A DNA stretch of 64,000 nt, taken from the NCBI RefSeq assembly GCF_011777495.1, contig NZ_JAATJS010000001.1:744001-808000 (forward strand), read 5' to 3'. The stretch's first letter is position 1, and every line of letters begins with the position of its first letter. The notes under the pieces are model-generated. The model was not told the DNA's origin and did not search any database. It saw nothing but the letters and a program-made list of their open reading frames with translations. Positions 27,585-38,689 of the stretch are shown here, in pieces. The DNA comes from Microvirga terricola (lineage in GTDB: Bacteria > Pseudomonadota > Alphaproteobacteria > Rhizobiales > Beijerinckiaceae). The translations under genes and the position numbers were made by a program.

Positions 27585-28382
27585 TCAAGGCGCCACAAGC
27601 TTGCGATAAAGGTGCCAAGTGGAGTGGCCCAGGATCGGCAGCGTGACCGCAAGGCCGAAGAAGACCGGCACGAAGCCGATGAAGAGCCCCACCGCCACGA
27701 TGAGCGCCCACACAACCATCGGCCCCGGATTGGCCATGACGGCCCGGATCGAGGTCTGGATGGCGGTGCCCAGGCTCACGGGGCGATCGATGAGCATGGG
27801 GAAGGACACGACGCTGATGGCGAGCACCACGGCGCTGAAGACGATGCCCACCAGGTTGCCGACGATGATGACCGTCCATCCCTGAGGGGTCAAAAAGATC
27901 TCCTGCAGAAACATGGAGACCGATTCCGGCACATGCTTGTTGCCGAAAGCCGCTTTGTAGATCGCCTGCGCCGTGCCCATCCACACAAGGAAGATGGCGA
28001 GCAGCCAAACACCCAGTGCCACGATGGCGCCAAGGCTCGGCCCTTTCAGTACGTTCGAGGCCGTCGTCCACGAAAACACCTCGCCCCGCTCCCGCTGCCG
28101 ACTCAGCTCGTAGAGGCCCAGAGCGGCGAAGGGGCCGAGGAGCCCGAAGCCCGCCATGAGCGGAAAGAGCAGCGGCAGCACCTTTGAGCCGAAGCTGTAG
28201 CGGGCGAGAAACAGGCCGATCACGGGATAGATCAGGACGATGAAGAGGGCGTGCGTCGGCATGGCCTTGAAATCGTCGAGCCCCTCCAGGAGGGATTGCT
28301 TGAGATCGGCAATCCCGATCTTGCGCACGACGGGCTGATCCAACGGGGCATTGATATTGTCGATGGCGTCGATTTTCGCCAT
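27585..28382 (-). CDS. DUF2189-family integral membrane protein
   Basis: About 265 residues from the ATG at 28382, which has GGGAGG upstream; the frame opens at 28412. A soluble N-terminus ('VRKIGIADLKQSLLEGLDDF') leads into about six membrane helices, with 'PLMAGFGLLGPFAALGLYEL' and 'RPVSLGTAIQTSIRAVMANP' matching the DUF2189 pattern. These inner-membrane proteins are widespread in alphaproteobacteria and have no established function; some are found near cytochrome oxidase genes. No functional hint comes from the neighbours here. Confidence 0.85.
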   Translation of the reverse strand: MAKIDAIDNINAPLDQPVVRKIGIADLKQSLLEGLDDFKAMPTHALFIVLIYPVIGLFLARYSFGSKVLPLLFPLMAGFGLLGPFAALGLYELSRQRERGEVFSWTTASNVLKGPSLGAIVALGVWLLAIFLVWMGTAQAIYKAAFGNKHVPESVSMFLQEIFLTPQGWTVIIVGNLVGIVFSAVVLAISVVSFPMLIDRPVSLGTAIQTSIRAVMANPGPMVVWALIVAVGLFIGFVPVFFGLAVTLPILGHSTWHLYRKLVAP

Positions 28383-28581
28383 GGCGTTCACCTCCCGAAC
28401 TTTTAAGTTCAAGCGGTCACGACGCCACCCGATGCAGTGAACCCCGCCCCCAAAGGCCGCTGTTATCGTGGGAGTCGCAACCTGCAGATCGACTTAAGGC
28501 AATTGTACCTTTTTCGGGCCAAGCTGTCGCCTGAAAGCCGATCACATGTTGGCAACGACGGCTTTTGCGGCCCGGTTCCGT

Positions 28582-29463
28582 CTATTTCTGGCACTTCGGG
28601 CAATAGAAGGTGGAGCGGCCCGATTGCACAAGGCGCGCCACGGTGCCCTTGCAGCCGGGCGTGACGCAGGCCTCGCCCTCCCGGTCATAGACCTTGAAGC
28701 GGTGCTGGAAATAGCCGAGCGTGCCGTCGACCTGAGCGTGGTCGCGTAATGTGGAGCCCCCGGCCGCCACCGCCTCGTTCAGCACGTCGCGGATGACCTC
28801 GGCGAGAACATGCGCCTTCTGCGTCGGCTGGCCCTTTTTGGAGACGAGCGATCCGGCTGCTGCCTCGGGGTGCAGGCCGGTCCGAAACAGGGCCTCGCAA
28901 ACATAGATATTGCCTAAGCCCGCGATCAGCCTTTGGTCGAGGAGCGCCGCTTTCAGCGGGGTGCGCTTGCCCTCGAAAAGCCGGGCGATGGTCTCGCCCG
29001 AGAGTTCGTTGCCCAAGGGCTCGATCCCCATGCCGGCGAAATGGCGACAGGTTGCGATTTCGGGGCGGGGCACCAGATCCATGAAGCCGAAGCGGCGGGT
29101 GTCGTTATAGGTAATGACCGCACCGTTCGAGAGGGTGAACACCACATGGTCGTGCGGGCTCTGGCCGCCAGGGGTCTGATAGAAGCTGCCGGGCTCGGCG
29201 GTGGCGCCGTCCTTCGTCACCAGAAAGCGCCCCGACATGCCGAGATGCATCACCAGCACCTCGCCGGAAGAGAGATCAGCCAGAAGGTACTTGGCCCGGC
29301 GGCCGAGGCTCGTCACCTCCTGCCCCTCGAGCCGCTTGGCGAAGCGCTCGGGGAAGGGAAAGCGCAGATCCGGCCGGTTCTGGGCGACCTTGGTGAAGCG
29401 CGCGCCGACCATGGCGGGCGCCAATCCCCGGCGGACGGTTTCGACTTCGGGCAGCTCGGGCAT
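28582..29463 (-). CDS. mutM: Formamidopyrimidine-DNA glycosylase (Fpg/MutM)
   Basis: 293 residues starting '[20 protein letters not shown]'. Pro2 (after Met removal) is the catalytic nucleophile and Glu3 assists. 'LGRRAKYLL' holds the conserved lysine, 'LGMSGRFLV' and '[13 protein letters not shown]' are family motifs, and a zinc finger closes the C-terminus ('CVTPGCKG' with 'YCPKCQ'). It removes 8-oxoguanine and formamidopyrimidines and nicks the AP site. A duplicate Met codon precedes the true start. It diverges from ubiE, as in many rhizobia. Confidence 0.97.
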   Translation of the reverse strand: MPELPEVETVRRGLAPAMVGARFTKVAQNRPDLRFPFPERFAKRLEGQEVTSLGRRAKYLLADLSSGEVLVMHLGMSGRFLVTKDGATAEPGSFYQTPGGQSPHDHVVFTLSNGAVITYNDTRRFGFMDLVPRPEIATCRHFAGMGIEPLGNELSGETIARLFEGKRTPLKAALLDQRLIAGLGNIYVCEALFRTGLHPEAAAGSLVSKKGQPTQKAHVLAEVIRDVLNEAVAAGGSTLRDHAQVDGTLGYFQHRFKVYDREGEACVTPGCKGTVARLVQSGRSTFYCPKCQK

Positions 29464-29536
29464 CAACCATCTCTGTCTTTGTTGAGGCCGCTTACATAGC
29501 CTTCCGGGCGCGGTTCCGCTATGGATCGCGGCAAGA

Positions 29537-29635
29537 GAGCATGATCGAGACCAGTGGAAACCGGTTGTTCGCTCGGATCATGCGGCAATAAGGAATCGAA
29601 AGCTTGATCGTGTTTCAAGGAGACATGATCAAGCT
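29537..29635. repeat. Bipartite interspersed palindromic repeat, copy 1
   Basis: Two neighbouring inverted repeats: GCATGATC (29539) with GATCATGC (29576), and AGCTTGATC (29601) with GATCAAGCT (29627). The first half contains a GTGG...ACCGGTT core. The same layout recurs at 50691-50792, so this is an interspersed non-coding element in the mutM-ubiE promoter gap. Confidence 0.75.
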
Positions 29636-29666
29636 GTAGAGGCGACGAGAGGATCTTTTGAGAGCC

Positions 29667-30416
29667 ATGACCGAGGAAAAGACCCATTTCGGGTTCCAGT
29701 CCGTGCCGCTCGGCGAGAAGCAGGGCCGGGTCAACGAGGTGTTTCACTCGGTCGCGAGCCGCTACGACCTCATGAACGACCTCATGTCGGCGGGTCTCCA
29801 CCGGCTCTGGAAGAATGCCCTCGTCACGTCGTTGCGCCCGCCGCGCGACCGGGCCTTCCGCCATCTCGATGTCGCCGGCGGCACGGGCGACGTGGCCTTC
29901 CGCATTCTCGATGCAGGCGGCCCGCAGACCCATGTGACTGTGCTCGACATCAACGGCGACATGCTGGAGGTCGGGCGCGAGCGCGCCGGGCATACATATG
30001 AGGGGCGCATCGATTTCGTCGAAGCCAATGCCGAGGAACTGCCCCTCCCGGACAAGACCTTTGACGCTTACACCATTGCCTTCGGCATCCGGAACGTGCC
30101 GCGCATCGATGTGGCGCTGAAAGAGGCCTACCGGGTATTGAAGCCCGGCGGGCGCTTCATGTGCCTAGAATTCTCCAGGGTCGACGTTCCCGTCCTCGAC
30201 AAGATCTATGATGCGTATTCCTTCAATGTCATTCCGAAGATCGGGCAGATGGTGACGGGGGATGCGGATTCTTATCAGTACCTCGTCGAGTCGATCCGCC
30301 GCTTCCCGACACCCGCCGCCTTCGCGCGGATGATCGAGGAGGCGGGCTTCAAGCGCGTCACGCACCGGGCGCTGACGGCGGGCGTCGTCAACATCCATTC
30401 CGGCTGGAAGATCTGA
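29667..30416 (+). CDS. ubiE: Demethylmenaquinone/2-methoxy-6-polyprenyl-1,4-benzoquinol methylase
   Basis: About 249 residues of the class I SAM-dependent methyltransferase fold with UbiE signatures: '[20 protein letters not shown]', SAM motif '[14 protein letters not shown]', '[20 protein letters not shown]', '[15 protein letters not shown]' and '[12 protein letters not shown]'. It performs the C-methylation step of ubiquinone synthesis in the cytoplasm. The frame begins with a TTG at 29658, but the ATG at 29667 is the natural start. ubiB starts 1 bp after its stop, and coaBC and dut follow, the conserved alphaproteobacterial order. Confidence 0.96.
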   Translation: MTEEKTHFGFQSVPLGEKQGRVNEVFHSVASRYDLMNDLMSAGLHRLWKNALVTSLRPPRDRAFRHLDVAGGTGDVAFRILDAGGPQTHVTVLDINGDMLEVGRERAGHTYEGRIDFVEANAEELPLPDKTFDAYTIAFGIRNVPRIDVALKEAYRVLKPGGRFMCLEFSRVDVPVLDKIYDAYSFNVIPKIGQMVTGDADSYQYLVESIRRFPTPAAFARMIEEAGFKRVTHRALTAGVVNIHSGWKI

Positions 30417-30417
30417 C

Positions 30418-31989
30418 GTGATCGGCAGCCTCGTCCATTTCTTCCGCAATCTGCGCGCCGGTTGGGTTCTGGCGCGCGAGGGCGCGCTGGCGCTGGTCGA
30501 CCCTAACTTCCTGCCGCCTGCTGCGCGGCTCAGTTTACGCTTCGCGCGCATCATCGAGCGGCGCGGCCTGGGCGATGGCGCGGCGCGGCTCTCTGTGGCG
30601 TTGACGCGGCTTGGCCCGTCTTATGTGAAGTTCGGCCAATTTCTGGCCACCCGCCCCGACATCGTCGGCGTGGCGGCGGCGCGCGATCTCGAGCAGTTGC
30701 AAGACCGGATGCCGCCCTTCCCGCGCGAGCAGGCGGTGCGCGTGATCGAGGCGGCTCTGGGTCGTCCTGTCGACGAACTCTTCCTTGAATTCTCCGAGCC
30801 GATCGCGGCGGCCTCCATCGCGCAGGTGCACAAGGCGCGCATCACGACGCCGGAGGGCGAAGAGATCGTCGCGGTGAAGGTGGTGCGCCCCGGCGTGCGC
30901 GAAGGTTTTGCCCGCGATCTTCAGGCCATGCGCGCGGCGGCGCGGCTCTTCGAGCGCGTAGTGCCGGATGCGCGCCGCTTGAAGCCGATGGAAGTGGTGG
31001 AGACGCTCGCGCGCTCCGTCGCCATCGAAATGGACCTGCGTCTCGAAGCGGCGGCGATGTCCGAGCTGGCGGAAAACACCAAGGACGATGCGGATTTTCG
31101 CGTTCCCTCTCCCGAGTGGACGCTCACCGCGCGCGACGTGCTGACCACGACGTGGATCGACGGCATTCGCCTCAACGACATCGCTGCCATCGAGAAGGCG
31201 GGCCTCGACCGGGTCGTGCTGGCGCGTACGGTTCTGCAATCCTTCCTGCGCCATGCCATCCGTGATGGGTTTTTTCATGCGGACATGCATCCGGGCAATC
31301 TGTTCGTGGATGCAAAAGGCCGCCTCGTCGCCGTCGATTTCGGCATCATGGGTCGGCTCGGCATGAAGGAGCGCCGCTTCCTTGCGGAAATCCTTTTGGG
31401 CTTCATCCGTCGCGATTATCGCCGGGTGGCGGAGGTGCACTTTGAGGCCGGTTACGTGCCGCCGCACCACTCGGTGGAGGACTTCGCGCAGGCTCTACGC
31501 GCCATCGGCGAGCCGATCCATGATCGCCGTGCCGATGAAATCTCCATGGCGAAGCTGTTGACCTTGCTCTTCGAGATCACGGCTTTGTTCGACATGGCGA
31601 CGCGCACCGAACTCGTCATGCTGCAGAAGACCATGGTCGTGGTCGAAGGCGTGGCGCGCAATCTTGACCCCAAACTTGACATGTGGACCACCTCCGAACC
31701 TGTCGTGCGCGAATGGATGGAGCGTCACCTCGGCCCCATCGGGCGCATCGAGCAGGCGGGCCAGGGAATATGGACGCTCGCGGGCTTTGCCGCCACTCTG
31801 CCCGATCTGGCGCTGCGCGCCGGGCGCGTGCTGGCGCAGGTTGAGGACGTCACCGCCAAGGGCGTCGCGCTCACCGACGAGAGCCTCGACGCCATTGGTC
31901 GCGCGAAAGCACGCGGCAACCGATGGGGCACGGTGGCCTTGTGGATCATCGCCGCATCGCTGATCATGCTGTTGTTCGGAGGGTTCTGA
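30418..31989 (+). CDS. ubiB: Ubiquinone biosynthesis protein UbiB (ABC1/ADCK-type atypical kinase)
   Basis: 523 residues starting at a GTG. It shows the diagnostic 'SYVKFGQFLATRPD' (KxGQ motif), the alanine-rich loop 'AAASIAQVHKA' in place of the glycine loop, 'AVKVVRPGV', 'HADMHPGNLFVD' and 'VAVDFGIMGRLG', and two C-terminal membrane helices. UbiB-family proteins are ATPases that support ubiquinone synthesis, probably by lipid extraction for the Ubi enzymes. It follows ubiE immediately and precedes coaBC by 2 bp, so translation of the run is tightly coupled. Confidence 0.96.
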   Translation: MIGSLVHFFRNLRAGWVLAREGALALVDPNFLPPAARLSLRFARIIERRGLGDGAARLSVALTRLGPSYVKFGQFLATRPDIVGVAAARDLEQLQDRMPPFPREQAVRVIEAALGRPVDELFLEFSEPIAAASIAQVHKARITTPEGEEIVAVKVVRPGVREGFARDLQAMRAAARLFERVVPDARRLKPMEVVETLARSVAIEMDLRLEAAAMSELAENTKDDADFRVPSPEWTLTARDVLTTTWIDGIRLNDIAAIEKAGLDRVVLARTVLQSFLRHAIRDGFFHADMHPGNLFVDAKGRLVAVDFGIMGRLGMKERRFLAEILLGFIRRDYRRVAEVHFEAGYVPPHHSVEDFAQALRAIGEPIHDRRADEISMAKLLTLLFEITALFDMATRTELVMLQKTMVVVEGVARNLDPKLDMWTTSEPVVREWMERHLGPIGRIEQAGQGIWTLAGFAATLPDLALRAGRVLAQVEDVTAKGVALTDESLDAIGRAKARGNRWGTVALWIIAASLIMLLFGGF

Positions 31990-31991
31990 CG

Positions 31992-33203
31992 ATGGTGCTG
32001 TCGGGCAAGCGTGTCCTCCTCGTCATCGGCGGCGGCATCGCGGCCTATAAATCCCTCGATCTCATCCGCCGCCTGCGCGAACGCGGCGCGTCGGTGCGCT
32101 GCATTCTCACTGCCGGCGCGCAACAATTCATCACGCCGCTCGCGGCCTCCGCGCTCACCGGGCAGCGCACGCATACCGATCTGTTTGACCGCGAGGACGA
32201 GGCCGATATCGGCCATATCCGTCTCGCGCGCGATGCCGATCTCGTCATCGTCGCGCCCGCCACCGCCAACACCATGGCCAAGATGGCGGGCGGGCACGCG
32301 GACGATCTCGCCTCGACGGTTCTGCTCGCAACCACGCTGCCGATCCTGATCGCGCCCGCCATGAATGTGCGCATGTGGCTGCACGCCGCGACACAGCGCA
32401 ATCTCGCGACGCTGACCGCCGACGGCGTTCATGTGGTGGGACCTAACGAGGGGCCGATGGCGGAAGCCGAAACGGGTCCGGGCCGTATGGCCGAGCCGCT
32501 CGAAATCGTCGCTGCCGCCGAAAAATTTTTCGCGCCGTCAGGCCCGCTCAAAGGCAAGCACGTGCTCGTCACAGCAGGGCCGACGCATGAGCCCATCGAT
32601 CCGGTGCGCTACATCGCCAACCGTTCTTCCGGCAAGCAGGGCTACGCCATCGCGCGCGCTGCGGCGGAAGCGGGCGCGCGGGTGACGCTCGTCTCCGGTC
32701 CGGTGGACCTTGCCGATCCGCCCGGGGTCAGCGTGGTGCGCGTGGAGAGTGCGCGAGATATGCTGGCAAGCGTTGAGATCGCGCTTCCCGCCGATATCGG
32801 CATCTTCGCCGCCGCCGTCGCCGATTGGCGCGTGGTCCATGAGGGTGCGCAGAAGCTGAAAAAGATCGGCGAGGCCTCGCCCGCGCTCTCGCTTGTCGAA
32901 AATCCGGACATTCTCGCCACCCTTTCTCACCGCAAGGAAGGTCGCCCGCCGCTCATGGTGGGGTTTGCCGCCGAAACCGAAAACGTCATCGAGAACGCGA
33001 AGCAGAAGCTTCTGCGAAAGGGCTGCGATCTCATCGTCGCCAATGATGTCTCGACCGCTACAGGCGTCATGGGCGGCGATCAGAACACAGTGCATCTTGT
33101 CTCGGCCGCTGGTGTCGAGACATGGCCGACCCTGGCGAAAACCGACGTGGCTCGCAAGCTCGTGGAGCACTTGAGCGTTCTCGCCGGAGCATCAAAGGCA
33201 TGA
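31992..33203 (+). CDS. coaBC: Bifunctional phosphopantothenoylcysteine decarboxylase/phosphopantothenate-cysteine ligase
   Basis: 403 residues. The N-terminal flavoprotein CoaC half has '[20 protein letters not shown]', '[20 protein letters not shown]' and the PxMNxxMW motif 'APAMNVRMW'. The C-terminal CoaB half has '[20 protein letters not shown]', '[20 protein letters not shown]' and '[10 protein letters not shown]'. Together these make 4'-phosphopantetheine from phosphopantothenate and cysteine. In the substrate flap, where E. coli Dfp has ACGDIGPGRM, this protein reads [10 protein letters not shown], so the catalytic Cys position appears to be Glu. The start at 31992 follows the ubiB stop by 2 bp. 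Confidence 0.95.
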   Translation: MVLSGKRVLLVIGGGIAAYKSLDLIRRLRERGASVRCILTAGAQQFITPLAASALTGQRTHTDLFDREDEADIGHIRLARDADLVIVAPATANTMAKMAGGHADDLASTVLLATTLPILIAPAMNVRMWLHAATQRNLATLTADGVHVVGPNEGPMAEAETGPGRMAEPLEIVAAAEKFFAPSGPLKGKHVLVTAGPTHEPIDPVRYIANRSSGKQGYAIARAAAEAGARVTLVSGPVDLADPPGVSVVRVESARDMLASVEIALPADIGIFAAAVADWRVVHEGAQKLKKIGEASPALSLVENPDILATLSHRKEGRPPLMVGFAAETENVIENAKQKLLRKGCDLIVANDVSTATGVMGGDQNTVHLVSAAGVETWPTLAKTDVARKLVEHLSVLAGASKA

Positions 33204-33652
33204 CTCATCGTCTTCGCATCCAGCGTCTCGCCCATTCCAAGGGTCTGCCGCTGCCGCGCTATGAAACCGCTGGCGCAGCGGGCATGGATCTCATTGCAGC
33301 GAATGCGGAAGACGCGCCCGTCATGCTGTCGCCCTTGCAGCGCGCGCTTGTTCCCACCGGTCTCGTGATTCAGCTGGAGCCCGGTTTCGAGGCGCAGGTG
33401 CGCCCGCGTTCGGGGCTTGCGCTCAAGCATGGCGTGACGGTTCTGAATGCGCCGGGCACCATCGATGCGGATTATCGCGGCGAGGTGCAGGTGCTTTTGG
33501 TCAATCTCGGCGATGCGCCGTTTGCGATCACGCGCGGCATGCGCATCGCGCAGATGGTGGTCGCGCCCGTGACCAGCGTGACACCCGTCGAGGTGGGAAG
33601 CGTGGACGACACCGCGCGCTCCGCCAACGGCTTCGGATCGACCGGCATGTGA
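33200..33652 (+). CDS. dut: Deoxyuridine 5'-triphosphate nucleotidohydrolase (dUTPase)
   Basis: 150 residues with the five trimeric dUTPase motifs: '[11 protein letters not shown]', '[11 protein letters not shown]', '[20 protein letters not shown]', '[10 protein letters not shown]' and the C-terminal arm '[12 protein letters not shown]'. It hydrolyses dUTP to dUMP, preventing uracil incorporation and supplying thymidylate synthesis. The ATG overlaps the coaBC stop in an ATGA arrangement; a longer upstream frame is only the shadow of coaBC. coaBC-dut linkage is widely conserved. Confidence 0.97.
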   Translation: MTHRLRIQRLAHSKGLPLPRYETAGAAGMDLIAANAEDAPVMLSPLQRALVPTGLVIQLEPGFEAQVRPRSGLALKHGVTVLNAPGTIDADYRGEVQVLLVNLGDAPFAITRGMRIAQMVVAPVTSVTPVEVGSVDDTARSANGFGSTGM

Positions 33653-33662
33653 GGAATCGGGG

Positions 33663-34106
33663 ATGAACTTCCTCTCCCGCCGCTCGCTTCTCGCCATCGC
33701 GGCCGTCACGGACATCGCGCTTCATGCGCGTCCGACGCCAGTCTCCGCGAAGGCGCTAGCGGCGCGCCATAGCCTGCCGCCACGCCATCTCGAGCCGGTG
33801 CTCCAGGCGCTCGTGCGCCACGGCATCCTGAAGGGGGTGCGCGGCCCGCGCGGTGGCTATGAACTGGCGCGCGAGCGTCGCCGCATCACGGCGGGGGACA
33901 TCGTGCGGGTGGCCATGGCGGCGCAGGATGAGGAGGGAGCGGTCCCGGTATCGCGCTTGGCCGAGGTCGTCGTCGCGCCGCTCGTGCAGCGCGGAACCGA
34001 GGCCTTCCTGGCTGAATTGGATCGGGTGACGGTGGACGATCTCTGCAACAAGGCGCAGGCCGAAATGGCGGTGGAGATGGCATCTCCCGTCGATTTCACA
34101 ATCTAG
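33663..34106 (+). CDS. Rrf2-family transcriptional regulator
   Basis: 147 residues. A winged helix-turn-helix occupies the N-terminal half ('SLLAIAAVTDIALHARPTPV', 'SAKALAARHSLPPRHLEPVL'), followed by the Rrf2 wing 'ILKGVRGPRGGYELARERRR'. Only one Cys is present, so the IscR/NsrR three-cysteine iron-sulfur cluster is absent, which favours a CymR-like cysteine-metabolism regulator. AGGA lies ahead of the ATG. It starts 10 bp after dut but is followed by cysK after an AT-rich 77-bp gap, a pairing that fits control of cysteine synthesis. Confidence 0.9.
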   Translation: MNFLSRRSLLAIAAVTDIALHARPTPVSAKALAARHSLPPRHLEPVLQALVRHGILKGVRGPRGGYELARERRRITAGDIVRVAMAAQDEEGAVPVSRLAEVVVAPLVQRGTEAFLAELDRVTVDDLCNKAQAEMAVEMASPVDFTI

Positions 34107-34183
34107 AAATGTAATATAATCTAATTATCGACAGGTTTCGCAAAAAGGGATAAAAAGCCCAAAGTCACTCTGAGGAGAGCTCC
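34107..34183 (+). promoter_or_regulatory. AT-rich promoter/operator region of cysK
   Basis: A markedly AT-rich island (TAATATAATCTAATTATCG, 34113-34131) within GC-rich surroundings lies just upstream of cysK, with AGGAGAG before the ATG. The adjacent Rrf2 gene makes this a likely binding site for that regulator. No precise operator symmetry was established. Confidence 0.5.
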
Positions 34184-35146
<963 letters not shown>

Positions 35147-35169
35147 GCCTTCGCGTCAGAGACTTTTCG

Positions 35170-35200
35170 AGGGCGGCGTTAAGCCGCCCTTTTCGTTTTG
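35170..35200 (+). terminator. Rho-independent terminator of cysK
   Basis: The stem GGGCGGC with GCCGCCC closes a GTTAA loop and is followed by TTTTCGTTTTG, 24 bp past the cysK stop. Confidence 0.92.
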
Positions 35201-35273
35201 TATCCGGCGAATGCGGCCGGAACGTCACTCTATCGGCGCAGTTATCTTCGATCTGTGGTTCGAGGAGCGGCCG

Positions 35274-35456
35274 ATGGGCGAGAAGAAAAGACCGTCTGCA
35301 ACACCTGAGCGAAGGGGCACCCCGCCCCGCTCCGAACCGCCGCCCGCGGCGGGGCCGCACGCCAAGCCCGAACTGACCAACGAGGACGCCACCCCCGGCA
35401 CAGGCTCTCTGCCACGGCCCGGCGGCGGCGACGAGGCGGATTCGACGACGGGGTGA
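35274..35456 (+). CDS. Small Pro/Gly-rich hypothetical protein with DATPGTG motif
   Basis: 60 residues starting at an ATG with GAGGAG six bases upstream. The sequence is disordered, rich in Pro, Gly and charged residues, with a C-terminal 'KPELTNEDATPGTGSLPRPG'. I recall the DATPGTG block from small hypothetical proteins of rhizobia and relatives, which suggests a real gene, but no function is known. There are no membrane segments or signal peptide. It follows the cysK terminator and is transcribed alone. It could be missed by gene callers because of its size. Confidence 0.55.
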   Translation: MGEKKRPSATPERRGTPPRSEPPPAAGPHAKPELTNEDATPGTGSLPRPGGGDEADSTTG

Positions 35457-35473
35457 AATGGCCGTTCGGTGCC

Positions 35474-35605
35474 GGCGCGCTTGCGATCGTTCGCATCGAG
35501 GATCGCCTTGCGCACACGGATCGACTTCGGCGTCACTTCCGCCAGCCCGTCGCCCTGAATCCACGCGAGCGACTTTTCCAGTGCGGTGCGGATCGGCGCT
35601 GTAAA
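35474..35605 (-). pseudogene. Detached fragment of the typA 3' end
   Basis: Minus-strand translation gives 44 residues including 'LEKSLAWIQGDGLAEVTPKS' and 'IRVRKAILDANDRKRA', closely matching the C-terminus of the intact TypA encoded at 36651-38480 ('LEKSLAWIQDDELVEVTPKS'). No other part of typA, no start and no GTPase domain are present. It lies about 1.05 kb beyond the typA 3' end on the same strand, with the GST gene between them. This is a decayed partial duplication, or what is left of a typA paralogue. Confidence 0.85.
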
Positions 35606-35622
35606 CCTTCGGCGCCTGCTCC

Positions 35623-35651
35623 AAGGGCGGCTTTGGCCGCCCTCTTCTTTT
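35623..35651 (+). terminator. Terminator-like hairpin upstream of the GST gene
   Basis: The stem GGGCGGC with GCCGCCC encloses a TTTG loop and is followed by the T-rich TCTTCTTTT. On the plus strand it could end transcription of the small gene at 35274-35456. Its arms repeat those of the cysK terminator. Confidence 0.65.
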
Positions 35652-35708
35652 GCCGAGCTCCCGCCCTTGCGGTACGTTTCTTCGCCATCGATTCGCAGGG
35701 ACCCGCCA

Positions 35709-36398
35709 ATGATCTCGTCCACCGCGCCGCTGCGTCTTTTCTCCGGTCCCCTGAGCATGTTCGGCGCCAAGGCGCAGATCGCGGCTTTGGAAAAGGAGCT
35801 CGATTTCGACCTCGTCGTAGTACCCTTCCACATGCAGAAGCTTTACGAGCCGAAGCATCCGGAGGTGGCGCGGATCAATCCGAAGAAGCAGGTCCCGGTG
35901 CTTGTCCACGACGGGCTCGAGATTTTCGATTCGACCCAGATCTTCGAATATCTGGAAGACCTCAAGCCTGAGCCCGCCCTTTGGCCCGCCGACGTGAAGG
36001 CGCGGGCGCGGGCGCGCCTGCTCGAACTGAAATCCGACGAGGTCTACTTTCCCGCGATCATCCGCCTGATGTCCCTTCAGCATGCGCCGCAGGATCCGAC
36101 TGCCGTCGCATCGCGCGACAATGCCGCCCGCTTCTACGACGAGATGGAGGTGGTGCTTGGCGACAACGACTATCTCGCCGAGTCGTTTTCCTTCGCGGAT
36201 ATCGCCTTCTACATGGCGCAGCTCTTCGGCGCGCGTATGGGGGCGGGTATGACCGGGACGACGCCGAAATTGCTGCAGTGGCGCGAGCGGATGTCGGCCC
36301 GCCCCGCCGTGAAACAGGTGGTCGGGCCGATGGCGACTTTCCTGGTATCCGAAGGGCGCCCGCTGCCGGACTTCATGAAGCGCTTCGCGCCGGTTTGA
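35709..36398 (+). CDS. Glutathione S-transferase family protein
   Basis: 229 residues from the ATG at 35709; the frame extends upstream into the typA fragment. The thioredoxin-fold GST_N part shows 'LRLFSGPLSMFGAKAQIAAL', the cis-Pro turn 'KKQVPVLVHDGLEIFDSTQI' and 'FEYLEDLKPEPALWP'. The helical C-terminal domain has 'YLAESFSFADIAFYMAQLFG', with the conserved aspartate of the N-capping box. The family conjugates glutathione or handles peroxides and dehalogenation; the class and substrate are undetermined. It is a monocistronic gene converging with typA. Confidence 0.85.
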   Translation: MISSTAPLRLFSGPLSMFGAKAQIAALEKELDFDLVVVPFHMQKLYEPKHPEVARINPKKQVPVLVHDGLEIFDSTQIFEYLEDLKPEPALWPADVKARARARLLELKSDEVYFPAIIRLMSLQHAPQDPTAVASRDNAARFYDEMEVVLGDNDYLAESFSFADIAFYMAQLFGARMGAGMTGTTPKLLQWRERMSARPAVKQVVGPMATFLVSEGRPLPDFMKRFAPV

Positions 36399-36516
36399 TT
36401 GCAGGGCGAGCCGCAGACACCACCTTCCTCATCCTGAGAATCTGGCAGGGCGGCGATCCATCGTCATGCCCGTACCTGTTGCTGGCCTCCACGTCTTCGG
36501 TTCTGGCGCACAAAGA

Positions 36517-36547
36517 CATGGATGGCCGGCGTAAGCCCGGCCATGAC
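36517..36547. repeat. REP-like palindromic element
   Basis: The arms GGCCGG and CCCGGCC with flanking ATG/CAT bases form a short hairpin. The sequence ATGGCCGG...CCCGGCCATGAC resembles the elements at 21900, 53888 and 56231. It lies between the convergent GST and typA genes. Confidence 0.65.
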
Positions 36548-36588
36548 AAGCAATGAGGGCTGCGAAGGTGATCGGGGATGACGTGCGC

Positions 36589-36618
36589 AAAGAGAAAGGC
36601 CGCCCCCAAAGGGCGGCC
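36589..36618 (-). terminator. Rho-independent terminator of typA
   Basis: The stem GGCCGCCC with GGGCGGCC has a 5-base loop. On the minus strand it is followed by the T-rich TTTCTCTTT. It lies about 33 bp past the typA stop. Confidence 0.85.
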
Positions 36619-36650
36619 TCTGCCTTTTCGCCAGAACGCGCCTTCAGCCT

Positions 36651-38480
<1,830 letters not shown>

Positions 38481-38689
38481 AAGGGCTCTTTCAAAGGCAA
38501 AACCGTCCGGCTGCGGGGGCCCGCGTCGCGCACACTCTCGGAACCGGAATAAGGGAATTCGTTGCGATGCAATATAGCGATGAGGGCTTTTGGGCAATAG
38601 GGCGGGCGCTTTTCGAGGCGGGGCCGGCCCCGAAAGGGACCTAGGCAGGGCCGGGACACTCGGATAACGTATCGAAATATCATTCAACG

